This document shows positions 1 through 5,707 of a stretch of 8,731 nucleotides of DNA, piece after piece (position 1 is the first letter of the stretch; every line of letters starts with the position of its first letter). A program made the position numbers and the translations under genes. The stretch is from Planctomycetaceae bacterium. Lineage in GTDB: Bacteria; Planctomycetota; Planctomycetia; Pirellulales; UBA1268. The stretch is taken from NCBI GenBank assembly GCA_947440895.1, contig CANETO010000057.1, positions 1-8,731 of the forward strand. The letters are read 5' to 3'. The notes beneath the pieces were generated by a model, which saw only the letters and a program-made list of their open reading frames with translations, ran no database searches and had not been told where the DNA came from.

Positions 1-8
1 AACGACCC

Positions 9-39
9 AACGTCCCCGGACTTCCGTCCGGGGCTTTTT
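9..39 (+). repeat. Hairpin repeat H1, copy 1 (terminator-like)
   Basis: This is the first of three identical 31-bp copies (the others are at 166-196 and 370-400). The core is an 8-bp perfect stem, CCCCGGAC (14-21) with GTCCGGGG (26-33), closing a TTCC tetraloop and followed by CTTTTT. On the plus strand it has the form of an intrinsic terminator and could serve a convergent plus-strand gene left of the window. Three identical copies in 400 bp, two of them with no gene to terminate, fit a dispersed REP-like repeat better. Confidence 0.75.
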
Positions 40-82
40 GTCGTGGGTGGCGTGATCGTGTGAGGTTGCGTGTCGCTGGTAT

Positions 83-109
83 GAAAGCCCCCGGCGGAAG
101 CCGGGGGAC
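83..109 (-). repeat. Hairpin repeat H1, inverted diverged copy
   Basis: The arms CCCCCGGC (88-95) and GCCGGGGG (100-107) enclose a GGAA loop. Read on the minus strand, the element has the same plan as the H1 copies: GT, 8-bp stem, TTCC loop, stem, CTTT. Two of the eight stem pairs differ from the direct copies, and both are changed on both sides so that pairing is kept. It points in the direction of alaS transcription but lies more than 300 bp beyond the alaS stop, and its T-tract is only three bases. Confidence 0.65.
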
Positions 110-165
110 ACCGGGTGTGCACACCATCCCGCGTGCCATGCCGAGCCGGGAAAGCCCAACGCCCC

Positions 166-196
166 AACGTCCCCGGACTTCCGTCCGGGGCTTTTT
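166..196 (+). repeat. Hairpin repeat H1, copy 2 (terminator-like)
   Basis: This copy is identical over 31 bp to those at 9-39 and 370-400: CCCCGGAC stem arm, TTCC loop, GTCCGGGG arm, CTTTTT tail. Together with copy 3 it brackets the two 75-bp-period units at 204-367. No open reading frame of credible character ends just upstream on the plus strand, so a role as an ordinary gene terminator is not supported here. Confidence 0.75.
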
Positions 197-225
197 AAAG
201 CACGAACACGCGCTAGGCCCGGAGG

Positions 226-292
226 GCCGTGTAAGCACCAGCGGGCGGCGGCCCGCCAAGAAAAAATCGCACGACGCGATGTTTTTCGTGAA
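226..292. repeat. Structured repeat unit A with bulged hairpin
   Basis: This is the first of two ungapped units at a 75-bp period (A 226-292, B 301-367). It begins with a GC-rich part: a 6-bp stem GCGGGC (241-246) with GCCCGC (251-256). A longer hairpin follows: outer stem GAAAAA (260-265) with TTTTTC (282-287), inner stem ATCGC (266-270) with GCGAT (276-280), a 5-nt loop ACGAC, and a single bulged G at 281. A further small stem, GGCCC-GGA-GGGCC, lies just before it at 216-228. Because A-runs and T-runs form the outer stem, the element looks terminator-like on both strands. Its function is unknown. Confidence 0.65.
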
Positions 293-300
293 CACAGCCG

Positions 301-367
301 GCCGGGTGAGCACCAGCGTGCGGCGGCCCGCCAAGCGAAAACGACACGATGTCGTGTTTCGCGTGAA
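301..367. repeat. Structured repeat unit B with bulged hairpin
   Basis: This is the second unit, aligning without gaps to 226-292. The long hairpin has outer stem GCGAAA (335-340) with TTTCGC (357-362), inner stem ACGAC (341-345) with GTCGT (351-355), loop ACGAT (346-350), and the same bulged G (356). Compared with unit A, five of eleven base pairs are changed, each on both sides, while loop length, bulge and flanks are constant. The upstream GC stem at 316-331 has one mismatch. Conservation of the fold rather than the sequence indicates selection on structure or copying from a structured family. Confidence 0.65.
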
Positions 368-369
368 GC

Positions 370-400
370 AACGTCCCCGGACTTCCGTCCGGGGCTTTTT
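370..400 (+). repeat. Hairpin repeat H1, copy 3 (terminator-like)
   Basis: This is the third identical 31-bp copy, about 35 bp beyond the alaS stop. On the minus strand, the direction of alaS transcription, the hairpin is preceded by AAAAAG and followed by ACGTT, so it lacks the U-tract needed for a canonical alaS terminator. The T-tract lies on the plus-strand side. Confidence 0.75.
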
Positions 401-434
401 ATGGATGAGCCGCGTCGGCCCCGCGTGAAGCAGG

Positions 435-3047
435 CTAGGCCTTGAGCAACGCCTCGATCGATTTGCGGGCCGCCGCCAGAGCTTCGGGGAGCTTGTCGAC
501 AAGCTTACCGCCGGCCTGCGCGAGGTCGGGGCGGCCGCCCCCCTTCCCTCCCACGATCGTGGCGGCATCCTTGATCCAGTTGCCGGCCGACAGACCCCGT
601 TCCTCGAGTTCGCGGCTGATGGCGGCCACGAGGGTCACCTTGTCGGCCTCGCTCGAGCCCAGCAACACGGCGATCGGACTCGCCTTGCGGCGGAGCTGAT
701 CGATGCACTGCCGCATCGCGGCGGCATCGCCGCCGCGGGCATCGGCGACGACGATGCGGGTGCCCGCCACCTCGGTGGCCCCGGCCAGCAGTTCGTCGAC
801 GGATACCGCGGCGCCGCCGGCCGCTGGTTTGGCCTTCTTGAGATCCTTGAGTTCCTTGGTCATGGCAGCCAGTCGGTGCGGCAGTTCCGCCACCGGAACC
901 TTGAGCCCGCCGGCCGCCTCCGCCAGCACACCCTCGGCCTGGCGAAACCGCTCCACAGCACGGAGGCCGGTGATGGCGGTGATCCGCCGCGTGCCCGCCG
1001 ACACGCTCTCCTCCGAGGTGATCCTCACCATGCCGATCTGGCCGGTGCTTGACACATGCGTGCCGCCGCAGAGTTCGCGGCTCACGCCGTCCATCGTCAC
1101 CATTCGCACGATGTCGGGATACTTTTCCCCAAACAGCATCATCGCGCCGGCGTGGCGGGCCTCCGCCAGTGGCAGGAGCTGCGCCGCCACCGGAACCGCG
1201 GCCAGCGTGTGTTCGTTGACCATGGTCTCGATCTGCTCGAGGGTCTCGCGGCCGACGGAGCTGGAATGCGTGAAATCGAACCGCAGCAGGTCGGCATCGA
1301 CCTTTGAGCCCTGCTGCACGGCGTGCGGGCCGAGGTAGTGCTGCAGGGCTGCATGGAGCAGATGCGTGGCGGAATGGGCGCGGCGGATCGCCGTGCGGCG
1401 ATTCGCGTCGACCTGCGCCTGCACCGTCTGGCCAAGATCGAGCCAGCCCTCCCGGAGGTGACCTGTGTGGAGCATGAAGCCGCCCTCACGCTGCGTGTCG
1501 CTGACTTCGAAGCGGCCCCCCTGCCAGACGAGGCTTCCGATGTCGCCGACCTGGCCGCCCGATTCGCCGTAGAAGCTCGTGCGGTCGAGCACGATGGTGA
1601 TGGGAGAGGCATGGCCTACCTCACGCAGCGAATCGCAGAGCTGGCCCTGCGCGATGATGCCGATCACCTTTCCGTCGGTGTCGAGCGTGTCGTAGCCGAC
1701 AAACTCGGAACCGTGCATCGACTTCTTGAGGGCGTCGAGCGGGCCGGAGGTGAACACTTCCACGCGGGATCCGGCGCCCGAACGCTGACCGTGGGCATCC
1801 ATCGCTGCCCGGAAGCCGTTCCAGTCGAAGCTGCAGTTCCGTTCCGCGGCGAGCGTTTCGAGCAGTTCGGGAGGGAAACCGTAGGTTGTGTAGAGCTCGG
1901 CCGCCTCGCTGCCGTCGACCAGTCCGGTGCCGGAGTGGTCGATCGCGGTGAAGAGCTTTTCGATGCGGTCGAGGCCGCCGTCGATGGTCGCGAGAAACGA
2001 TTCCTCTTCGCGTTTGATGACGCTGGCGACGCGATCGACTGTCTCGGCCAGTTCTGGATAGGGCCTGCGCATCATGGCCGCCACGGTGGAAGGCAACTGG
2101 TGGAGAAACGGCTCCTTCATCCCCATCTGCCGGCCATCGAGCACGGCCCGCCGCAGCAGACGTTTGACGACGTATTTCTCCTCGTTGTTGCCAGGCAGCA
2201 CGTTTTCGTGGATCGCGAAGGTGCAGGCCCGCACGTGATCGGCGATCCGCCGCATCCGGCGGCCGTCGTCCGTGGATGCTTCGTAGGGGCGGTGGCAGAC
2301 TTCCGCAACCGCCTCGACGATCGGCTTGAGGATGTCGATGTGGAAGTTGCTGTCGACCCCCTGGAGCATCGCGGCGGTCCGCTCCAGCCCCATGCCGGTG
2401 TCGATGTTGCGGCTGGGAAGTGGATGCAGGTTGTTTGGCGGCGGTCCGATCCGGTTGAACTGGGTGAAGACGAGGTTCCAGATCTCCACATCGCTGCCAT
2501 CGGGCATCCGATAAAAAATCTCGCTGCAGGGACCGGAGACGCCGTCGGGGCCCTGTGAGGGGGAGCTGGCGGGCCAGAAGTTGTCATCCTCGCCCATTCG
2601 CGTGATTCGGGAGGCTGGCACCCCAACCTCATCGGACCAAATCGCATACGCCTCGTTGTCATCCTCGTAAACGGTGATCGAGAGCTTCTCAGGTGCGATG
2701 TTGAGCCAGTTGCGGGCGGTCAGGAATTCCCAGGCCCAGAGAATGGCTTCCCGCTTGAAATAGTCGCCAAAGCTGAAGTTGCCCAGCATTTCAAAGAACG
2801 TGTGGTGCCGGGGGGTACGTCCGACGTTGTCGATGTCGCCCGTCCTCAGGCACTTCTGGCAGGTGGTGGCCCGTGTGAAGTCCAGTTTGCATTTGCCGAG
2901 GAAGTGGTCCTTGAACTGGTTCATGCCCGCCGGCGTGAAGAGCACCGACGGATCCCAGCGAGGCACGAGCACATCGCTTGGCCGGCGGACGCACCCTTTC
3001 GATTCGAAGAATGCCAGGTACGCTTCGCGGAGTTCGTCGGCTTTCAT
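435..3047 (-). CDS. alaS: Alanyl-tRNA synthetase (AlaRS)
   Basis: This cytoplasmic class II synthetase ligates alanine to tRNA-Ala and hydrolyses mischarged Ser/Gly-tRNA. The protein is 870 aa, close to the usual 875. The N-terminal catalytic core starts MKADELREAYLAFFESKG and carries the motif 2 region (RHHTFFEMLGNFSFGDY, 80-96) and motif 3 (NIDTGMGLERTAAML, 214-228). The editing domain shows FYGESGGQVGD (492-502) and the zinc/editing ligands HSATH (His558, His562) and CGGTH (Cys660, His664). The C-Ala domain ends with GGKGGGRPDLAQAGG (833-847). The loop before GPCSEI (about 157-176) is longer than in E. coli. The start is chosen because the family N-terminus begins there and GGAG lies 11 nt upstream. 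It follows recA, separated by a strong terminator, so it probably has its own promoter. It looks intact and functional. Confidence 0.98.
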   Translation of the reverse strand: MKADELREAYLAFFESKGCVRRPSDVLVPRWDPSVLFTPAGMNQFKDHFLGKCKLDFTRATTCQKCLRTGDIDNVGRTPRHHTFFEMLGNFSFGDYFKREAILWAWEFLTARNWLNIAPEKLSITVYEDDNEAYAIWSDEVGVPASRITRMGEDDNFWPASSPSQGPDGVSGPCSEIFYRMPDGSDVEIWNLVFTQFNRIGPPPNNLHPLPSRNIDTGMGLERTAAMLQGVDSNFHIDILKPIVEAVAEVCHRPYEASTDDGRRMRRIADHVRACTFAIHENVLPGNNEEKYVVKRLLRRAVLDGRQMGMKEPFLHQLPSTVAAMMRRPYPELAETVDRVASVIKREEESFLATIDGGLDRIEKLFTAIDHSGTGLVDGSEAAELYTTYGFPPELLETLAAERNCSFDWNGFRAAMDAHGQRSGAGSRVEVFTSGPLDALKKSMHGSEFVGYDTLDTDGKVIGIIAQGQLCDSLREVGHASPITIVLDRTSFYGESGGQVGDIGSLVWQGGRFEVSDTQREGGFMLHTGHLREGWLDLGQTVQAQVDANRRTAIRRAHSATHLLHAALQHYLGPHAVQQGSKVDADLLRFDFTHSSSVGRETLEQIETMVNEHTLAAVPVAAQLLPLAEARHAGAMMLFGEKYPDIVRMVTMDGVSRELCGGTHVSSTGQIGMVRITSEESVSAGTRRITAITGLRAVERFRQAEGVLAEAAGGLKVPVAELPHRLAAMTKELKDLKKAKPAAGGAAVSVDELLAGATEVAGTRIVVADARGGDAAAMRQCIDQLRRKASPIAVLLGSSEADKVTLVAAISRELEERGLSAGNWIKDAATIVGGKGGGRPDLAQAGGKLVDKLPEALAAARKSIEALLKA

Positions 3048-3084
3048 GTCGTCATCAGCTCCCAGATAAAACGCTAGAGAAAAC

Positions 3085-3110
3085 GCCCGATCCAGACGCA
3101 GCCCGATCCA
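3085..3110. repeat. Short direct repeat in alaS leader
   Basis: The 10-mer GCCCGATCCA occurs at 3085-3094 and again at 3101-3110, a 16-bp period, and a partial third match (GCCCGATG) lies at 3120-3127. It sits within the presumed alaS 5' untranslated region. It could be an operator or a chance slippage duplication; no known factor is recognised. Confidence 0.4.
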
Positions 3111-3136
3111 ACGGGGCTCGCCCGATGCCCTTGCCT

Positions 3137-3154
3137 GCGCCGTCCGTACGGCGC
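3137..3154 (-). other. Hairpin in alaS leader
   Basis: GCGCCGT (3137-3143) pairs perfectly with ACGGCGC (3148-3154) across a 4-nt loop, about 90 bp before the alaS start. No T-tract follows on the minus strand, so it is not an intrinsic terminator. A role in alaS regulation is possible, since AlaRS is known to autoregulate in E. coli through a palindrome near its promoter, but nothing here proves it. Confidence 0.35.
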
Positions 3155-3182
3155 GGCTCCTCTGGCCTGTTCAAGGCGGATC

Positions 3183-3188
3183 ACTATA
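3183..3188 (-). promoter_or_regulatory. Possible -10 element for alaS
   Basis: On the minus strand TATAGT matches five of six bases of the sigma70 -10 consensus in otherwise GC-rich DNA, just downstream of the recA terminator and about 135 bp before the alaS start. No recognisable -35 hexamer stands 16-18 bp upstream, so this is a weak call based on position and the -10 match alone. Confidence 0.3.
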
Positions 3189-3233
3189 CACGCCCACCCT
3201 CGCGGCGGGCGATGCGGCGCTCGTGCACCACGC

Positions 3234-3282
3234 AAAAAAAACCGCCCACGAGCACTGCTTGGGTCAGTAGCTCGTGGGCGGT
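3234..3282 (-). terminator. Strong intrinsic terminator after recA
   Basis: A 13-bp perfect stem (3241-3253 with 3270-3282, ACCGCCCACGAGC and its complement) extends through one bulged base by an ACT/AGT triplet around a 9-nt loop. On the minus strand it is followed directly by eight T residues (A-run 3234-3241 on plus). It lies about 80 bp after the recA stop and separates recA from alaS transcription. Confidence 0.93.
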
Positions 3283-3321
3283 AAGGGGACTGAATCGGGG
3301 GCAGGCACATCGGGCCGGACC

Positions 3322-3366
3322 AGATGTCGGGGGACTAGGTGTCGGGGATTCAGATCTCGGGGGCTC
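3322..3366. repeat. 15-bp tandem repeat, three units, at recA stop
   Basis: Three consecutive 15-bp units (3322-3336, 3337-3351, 3352-3366) share the pattern AG-N-T-N-TCGGGG with few differences. The last unit overlaps the recA stop codon. Because 15 is a multiple of three, the recA reading frame meets TGA, TGA and TAG at 15-nt intervals on the minus strand. The repeat probably arose by slippage duplication of the gene's last codons and stop. Confidence 0.7.
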
Positions 3367-4492
3367 AGTCGTCGCTGCTGCTGCTCCCGCCGCTCGACTC
3401 GCTCTCAACGGCGATGACCGCGTCCTTGTTGGCCAGGATCTTTTCCCGCAATTCCAGGGCAACGGCCGGATTGTCCTTGAGAAACTGCCGGGCCTTCTCT
3501 CGGCCCTGCCCAAGGTGCGTCTCCCCAAACCGCAGCCAGGTGCCCGTCTTGTCGATGAGCTTGGCCGCGACGGCAAGGTCGAGGATGTCGCCCTCGGTGC
3601 TGATGCCGTTGGCATGCATCATGTCAAACTCCGCCACGCGGAATGGCGGGGCGACCTTGTTCTTCACGATCTTCACCCGCACCCGTTGGCCGACCACGTC
3701 CTCGCCGTCCTTAAGCGTGCCGATGCGACGCACGTCGACGCGGCATGAGGAATAGAACTTGAGCGCCCGGCCGCCGGGGGTCGTTTCAGGGCTGCCGAAC
3801 ATCACGCCAATCTTTTCCCGGATCTGGTTGATGAAGATCACGGTCGTCTTGCTCTTGGCGATTGCACCCGTGAGCTTTCGCATGGCCTGGCTCATCAGCC
3901 GGGCCTGCAGGCCCACGAACGAGTCCCCGATCTCGCCGTCGAGTTCCTTCTGGGGCACGAGCGCCGCCACCGAGTCGACCACGATGATGTCGACCGCATT
4001 CGATTTGATCAGCAGTTCGGCGATCTGCATCGCCTCCTCGCCGCTCGATGGCTGGCTCACAAGCAGGCTTTCCAGTGAAATACCTAGCTTCTTGGCCCAA
4101 CTGGGGTCGAGCGCATGCTCGGCATCGATAAAAGCCGCTATGCCGCCGGCCCGCTGAGCTGCAGCGACGGCATGCAACGCGAGGGTGGTCTTGCCGCTGG
4201 ACTCAGGGCCGAACACCTCGATGATGCGTCCACGGGGAAAGCCTCGTCCGCCCAACGCCAGATCGACCGACAAACTGCCGCTGGAGATGCCCTCGATCTC
4301 TTTCTGCCGCTCGGCTCCGAGCGGCATGATCGATCCCTCGCCAAACTCTTTTTCAATCTGGGCGAGGGTGTTCTTCAGCACCGGGTTGCCATCGAGGAAT
4401 GATGCCGCCACGCCGGCGGCCCGTCCTTTGACACTTTTCCCTTCGCTTTTGCTCTCAACCCGACTCGATTCGGTTTTGTTTGCCTTTGCCAT
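3365..4492 (-). CDS. recA: Recombinase RecA
   Basis: RecA is the DNA-dependent ATPase that forms filaments on single-stranded DNA, drives homologous strand exchange and stimulates LexA self-cleavage. The 375-aa protein shows Walker A GPESSGKT (95-102), Walker B IIVVDSVAAL (169-178), the IDAEHALDP segment (122-130), the DNA-binding loop 2 region NQIREKIGVMFGSPETTPGG (222-241) with the family signature ALKFYSS (243-249), and an acidic, Ser-rich C-terminal tail ending SSSSDD. The N-terminal extension of about 20 residues is Ser/Lys-rich. The start at 4492 gives the typical RecA opening MAKANK, with AGGAG 11 nt upstream. An in-frame ATG at 4522 has GGAGG at a better 8-nt spacing and would add 10 residues, so either is possible. 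It has its own promoter (4621-4649) and terminator (3234-3282), so it is probably monocistronic. No recX is present between recA and alaS. Confidence 0.98.
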   Translation of the reverse strand: MAKANKTESSRVESKSEGKSVKGRAAGVAASFLDGNPVLKNTLAQIEKEFGEGSIMPLGAERQKEIEGISSGSLSVDLALGGRGFPRGRIIEVFGPESSGKTTLALHAVAAAQRAGGIAAFIDAEHALDPSWAKKLGISLESLLVSQPSSGEEAMQIAELLIKSNAVDIIVVDSVAALVPQKELDGEIGDSFVGLQARLMSQAMRKLTGAIAKSKTTVIFINQIREKIGVMFGSPETTPGGRALKFYSSCRVDVRRIGTLKDGEDVVGQRVRVKIVKNKVAPPFRVAEFDMMHANGISTEGDILDLAVAAKLIDKTGTWLRFGETHLGQGREKARQFLKDNPAVALELREKILANKDAVIAVESESSGGSSSSDD

Positions 4493-4620
4493 CCGGCCAT
4501 TCTCTCCTACTGCCAAGACCATGGCGTCTGCCTCCCGCGTTTCCCGGCACATCGTCGGGGTGGTTGCATCGCCACCATAAATCGAACGAGTTGCCACGAA
4601 AACGAACACTGAACGCAGGT

Positions 4621-4649
4621 ATAGTATCGGAGCTAGCTGGGTTTGGCAA
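4621..4649 (-). promoter_or_regulatory. recA promoter (sigma70-type)
   Basis: On the minus strand TTGCCA (4649-4644) and TACTAT (4626-4621) are separated by exactly 17 bp; each matches five of six consensus bases. Transcription would begin near 4614, giving a recA leader of roughly 90-120 nt depending on the start codon. It is one of the clearest promoters in the window and stands directly upstream of a gene expected to be separately regulated. Confidence 0.75.
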
Positions 4650-4658
4650 GAGCTTTTT

Positions 4659-4674
4659 CTGAACGCCCGTTCAG
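4659..4674. promoter_or_regulatory. Candidate LexA/SOS operator upstream of recA
   Basis: CTGAACGCCCGTTCAG is a perfect palindrome with 7-bp arms and contains GAAC-N4-GTTC, the core of the LexA (DinR) box known from Bacillus and other Gram-positives. It lies 9 bp upstream of the recA -35 hexamer and 2 bp past the pfkB-type gene's stop. The half-site CTGAACGC recurs at 4609-4616, just after the -10 box and over the likely transcription start. It is not followed by a T-tract on either strand that would make it a terminator. LexA control is inferred; no lexA gene is in the window. Confidence 0.55.
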
Positions 4675-4676
4675 GC

Positions 4677-5579
4677 CTAAAAGGAGAGCATCTCGCGGTA
4701 TTCGGCGAGTCGGCGGTCAAGATCGTGGCGGCTGATCGCGGCGAGTCGATCGAGGCTGAAGTCCTCGACGGTGAAGCTGGCCGTCACCACGCCGTAGGCC
4801 AGGGCCTCCTTGAGGGCCTGGGAGTCGAATCGACCGAGGGCGGCCAAATGGCCCATCATCCCCCCGGCAAAGCTGTCACCAGCGCCCGTCGGGTCGAGTA
4901 CGGTGGGCGTTGGGAACGCGGGCATGACATACATCTCGTGCTCGCTGAAGAACATCGCCCCATGTTCACCCTTTTTGATGACCACGAACTTCGGGCCCAT
5001 GGCCAGCACGGCCCGTCCGGCGCGGACGAGGTTCTCATCCTCGGCAAGCAGCTTGGCCTCCGAGTCGTTGAGCACCAGCCCATCAATCCGTTTGAGCAAC
5101 TGACTCAACTCATCCCGCTGGATGTTGATCCAGAGATCCATGGTGTCGGCGACGGTCAGCTCCGCGCCCTTGGCCTGGTCGAGCACGCTCAGCTGCACCA
5201 CCGGTGAGGCATTGCCGAGAAACAGAAAGCGGCAGTCGCGGTGGGTGTCGTTGAGCTTGGGCTGAAAGTCCCCCAGGACGTTCAGGTGCACCTCGAGCGT
5301 CTCGCGGTCGTTCATGTTGGGGAGGTAGCGGCCCCGCCAGCGGAACGTGCGGCCGCCGGGAATCGTCTGCAGGCCCGACGTGTCGATCCCGCGGGTCTCG
5401 AGCAGCTTGGTGTGTTGCTGGGGCCAGTCCTCGCCCACCGCCCCGATCATCCGCACGGGCGAAAAGAAGCTGGCGGCATAGGAGAAGAACACGGCCGACC
5501 CGCCCAGAACGTCGTCTCGTTTGGCAGTGGGGGTTTCGATGCAATCGAGGGCAATGCTTCCAACAACGAGCAGCGGCAT
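4677..5579 (-). CDS. PfkB-family sugar/nucleoside kinase
   Basis: This is a 300-aa cytoplasmic kinase of the ribokinase/PfkB superfamily, which phosphorylates a sugar or nucleoside hydroxyl with ATP. It begins MPLLVVGSIALDCIETP, with the substrate-side GG motif at 26-27 (VLGGSAVFFSYAAS). The ND-x-E motif is NDSEAKLL (171-178). The C-terminal PfkB signature is DPTGAGDSFAGG (229-240), with GAGD anion hole and catalytic Asp235. The substrate cannot be read from sequence; assigning ribokinase, adenosine kinase or fructokinase would be a guess. The reading frame stays open far upstream, but residues before this ATG are low-complexity Arg-rich and overlap the neighbouring gene, while this Met starts the family fold and has GGAG 11 nt upstream. 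It ends 2 bp before the recA operator-like palindrome. A candidate promoter lies at 5665-5693. Confidence 0.92.
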   Translation of the reverse strand: MPLLVVGSIALDCIETPTAKRDDVLGGSAVFFSYAASFFSPVRMIGAVGEDWPQQHTKLLETRGIDTSGLQTIPGGRTFRWRGRYLPNMNDRETLEVHLNVLGDFQPKLNDTHRDCRFLFLGNASPVVQLSVLDQAKGAELTVADTMDLWINIQRDELSQLLKRIDGLVLNDSEAKLLAEDENLVRAGRAVLAMGPKFVVIKKGEHGAMFFSEHEMYVMPAFPTPTVLDPTGAGDSFAGGMMGHLAALGRFDSQALKEALAYGVVTASFTVEDFSLDRLAAISRHDLDRRLAEYREMLSF

Positions 5580-5624
5580 GACGGTGCGAACTCCAGAGAG
5601 AGCAGAACGTGAATAACGCGGACA

Positions 5625-5652
5625 GGGCCGGCGGCCCGGATGGCCGCGGCCA
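5625..5652. repeat. Two adjacent GC palindromes between genes
   Basis: GGGCC-GGC-GGCCC (5625-5637) and the perfect 12-bp palindrome TGGCCGCGGCCA (5641-5652) sit side by side in the 128-bp gap between the porin-like gene and the kinase. Neither has a T-tract. They may act as an mRNA 3' stabiliser or be simple GC-rich chance; they lie downstream of the candidate kinase promoter. Confidence 0.35.
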
Positions 5653-5664
5653 GCGTGAAGACGG

Positions 5665-5693
5665 AATGTAGCCGGTGCGGACTTGTGCGGCAA
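5665..5693 (-). promoter_or_regulatory. Candidate promoter for the PfkB-type kinase
   Basis: On the minus strand TTGCCG (5693-5688) and TACATT (5670-5665) stand 17 bp apart, each matching four of six sigma70 consensus bases. Transcription would start near 5658, about 80 nt before the kinase ATG. The matches are moderate, so read-through from the upstream genes remains an alternative. Confidence 0.4.
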
Positions 5694-5707
5694 AAGCAGC
5701 GGCTGAA

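Noticed and set aside
204..400. The repeat cluster considered as a CRISPR array.
   Set aside because: There are only two related units with sequence-diverged hairpins, no constant repeat with variable spacers of uniform length, and no cas gene.
60..428. A 122-codon plus-strand open frame with repeated peptide blocks (RPRTSVRGFL twice, GRVSTS-x-RRPAK twice).
   Set aside because: It runs straight through terminator-like hairpins and structured repeats. Its internal peptide repeats simply mirror DNA repeats spaced by multiples of three (75 and 204 bp), and base changes there keep the stems, not the amino acids. There is no convincing ribosome binding site or domain.
1323..2558. A 411-codon plus-strand open frame inside alaS.
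   Set aside because: It is antisense to a complete, motif-rich alaS. Long antisense frames are expected in high-GC genes, and the translation shows no recognisable domain.
4659..4674. The palindrome after the kinase gene read as an intrinsic terminator.
   Set aside because: On the minus strand the arms are followed by AAAAAG rather than T residues, and the GAAC-N4-GTTC core by a recA promoter fits an operator better.
4493..4720. N-terminal extension of the recA frame up to 4720.
   Set aside because: It would overlap the kinase gene's end, the SOS-type palindrome and the recA promoter. Only the ATG at 4522, not the far upstream one, is a reasonable alternative.
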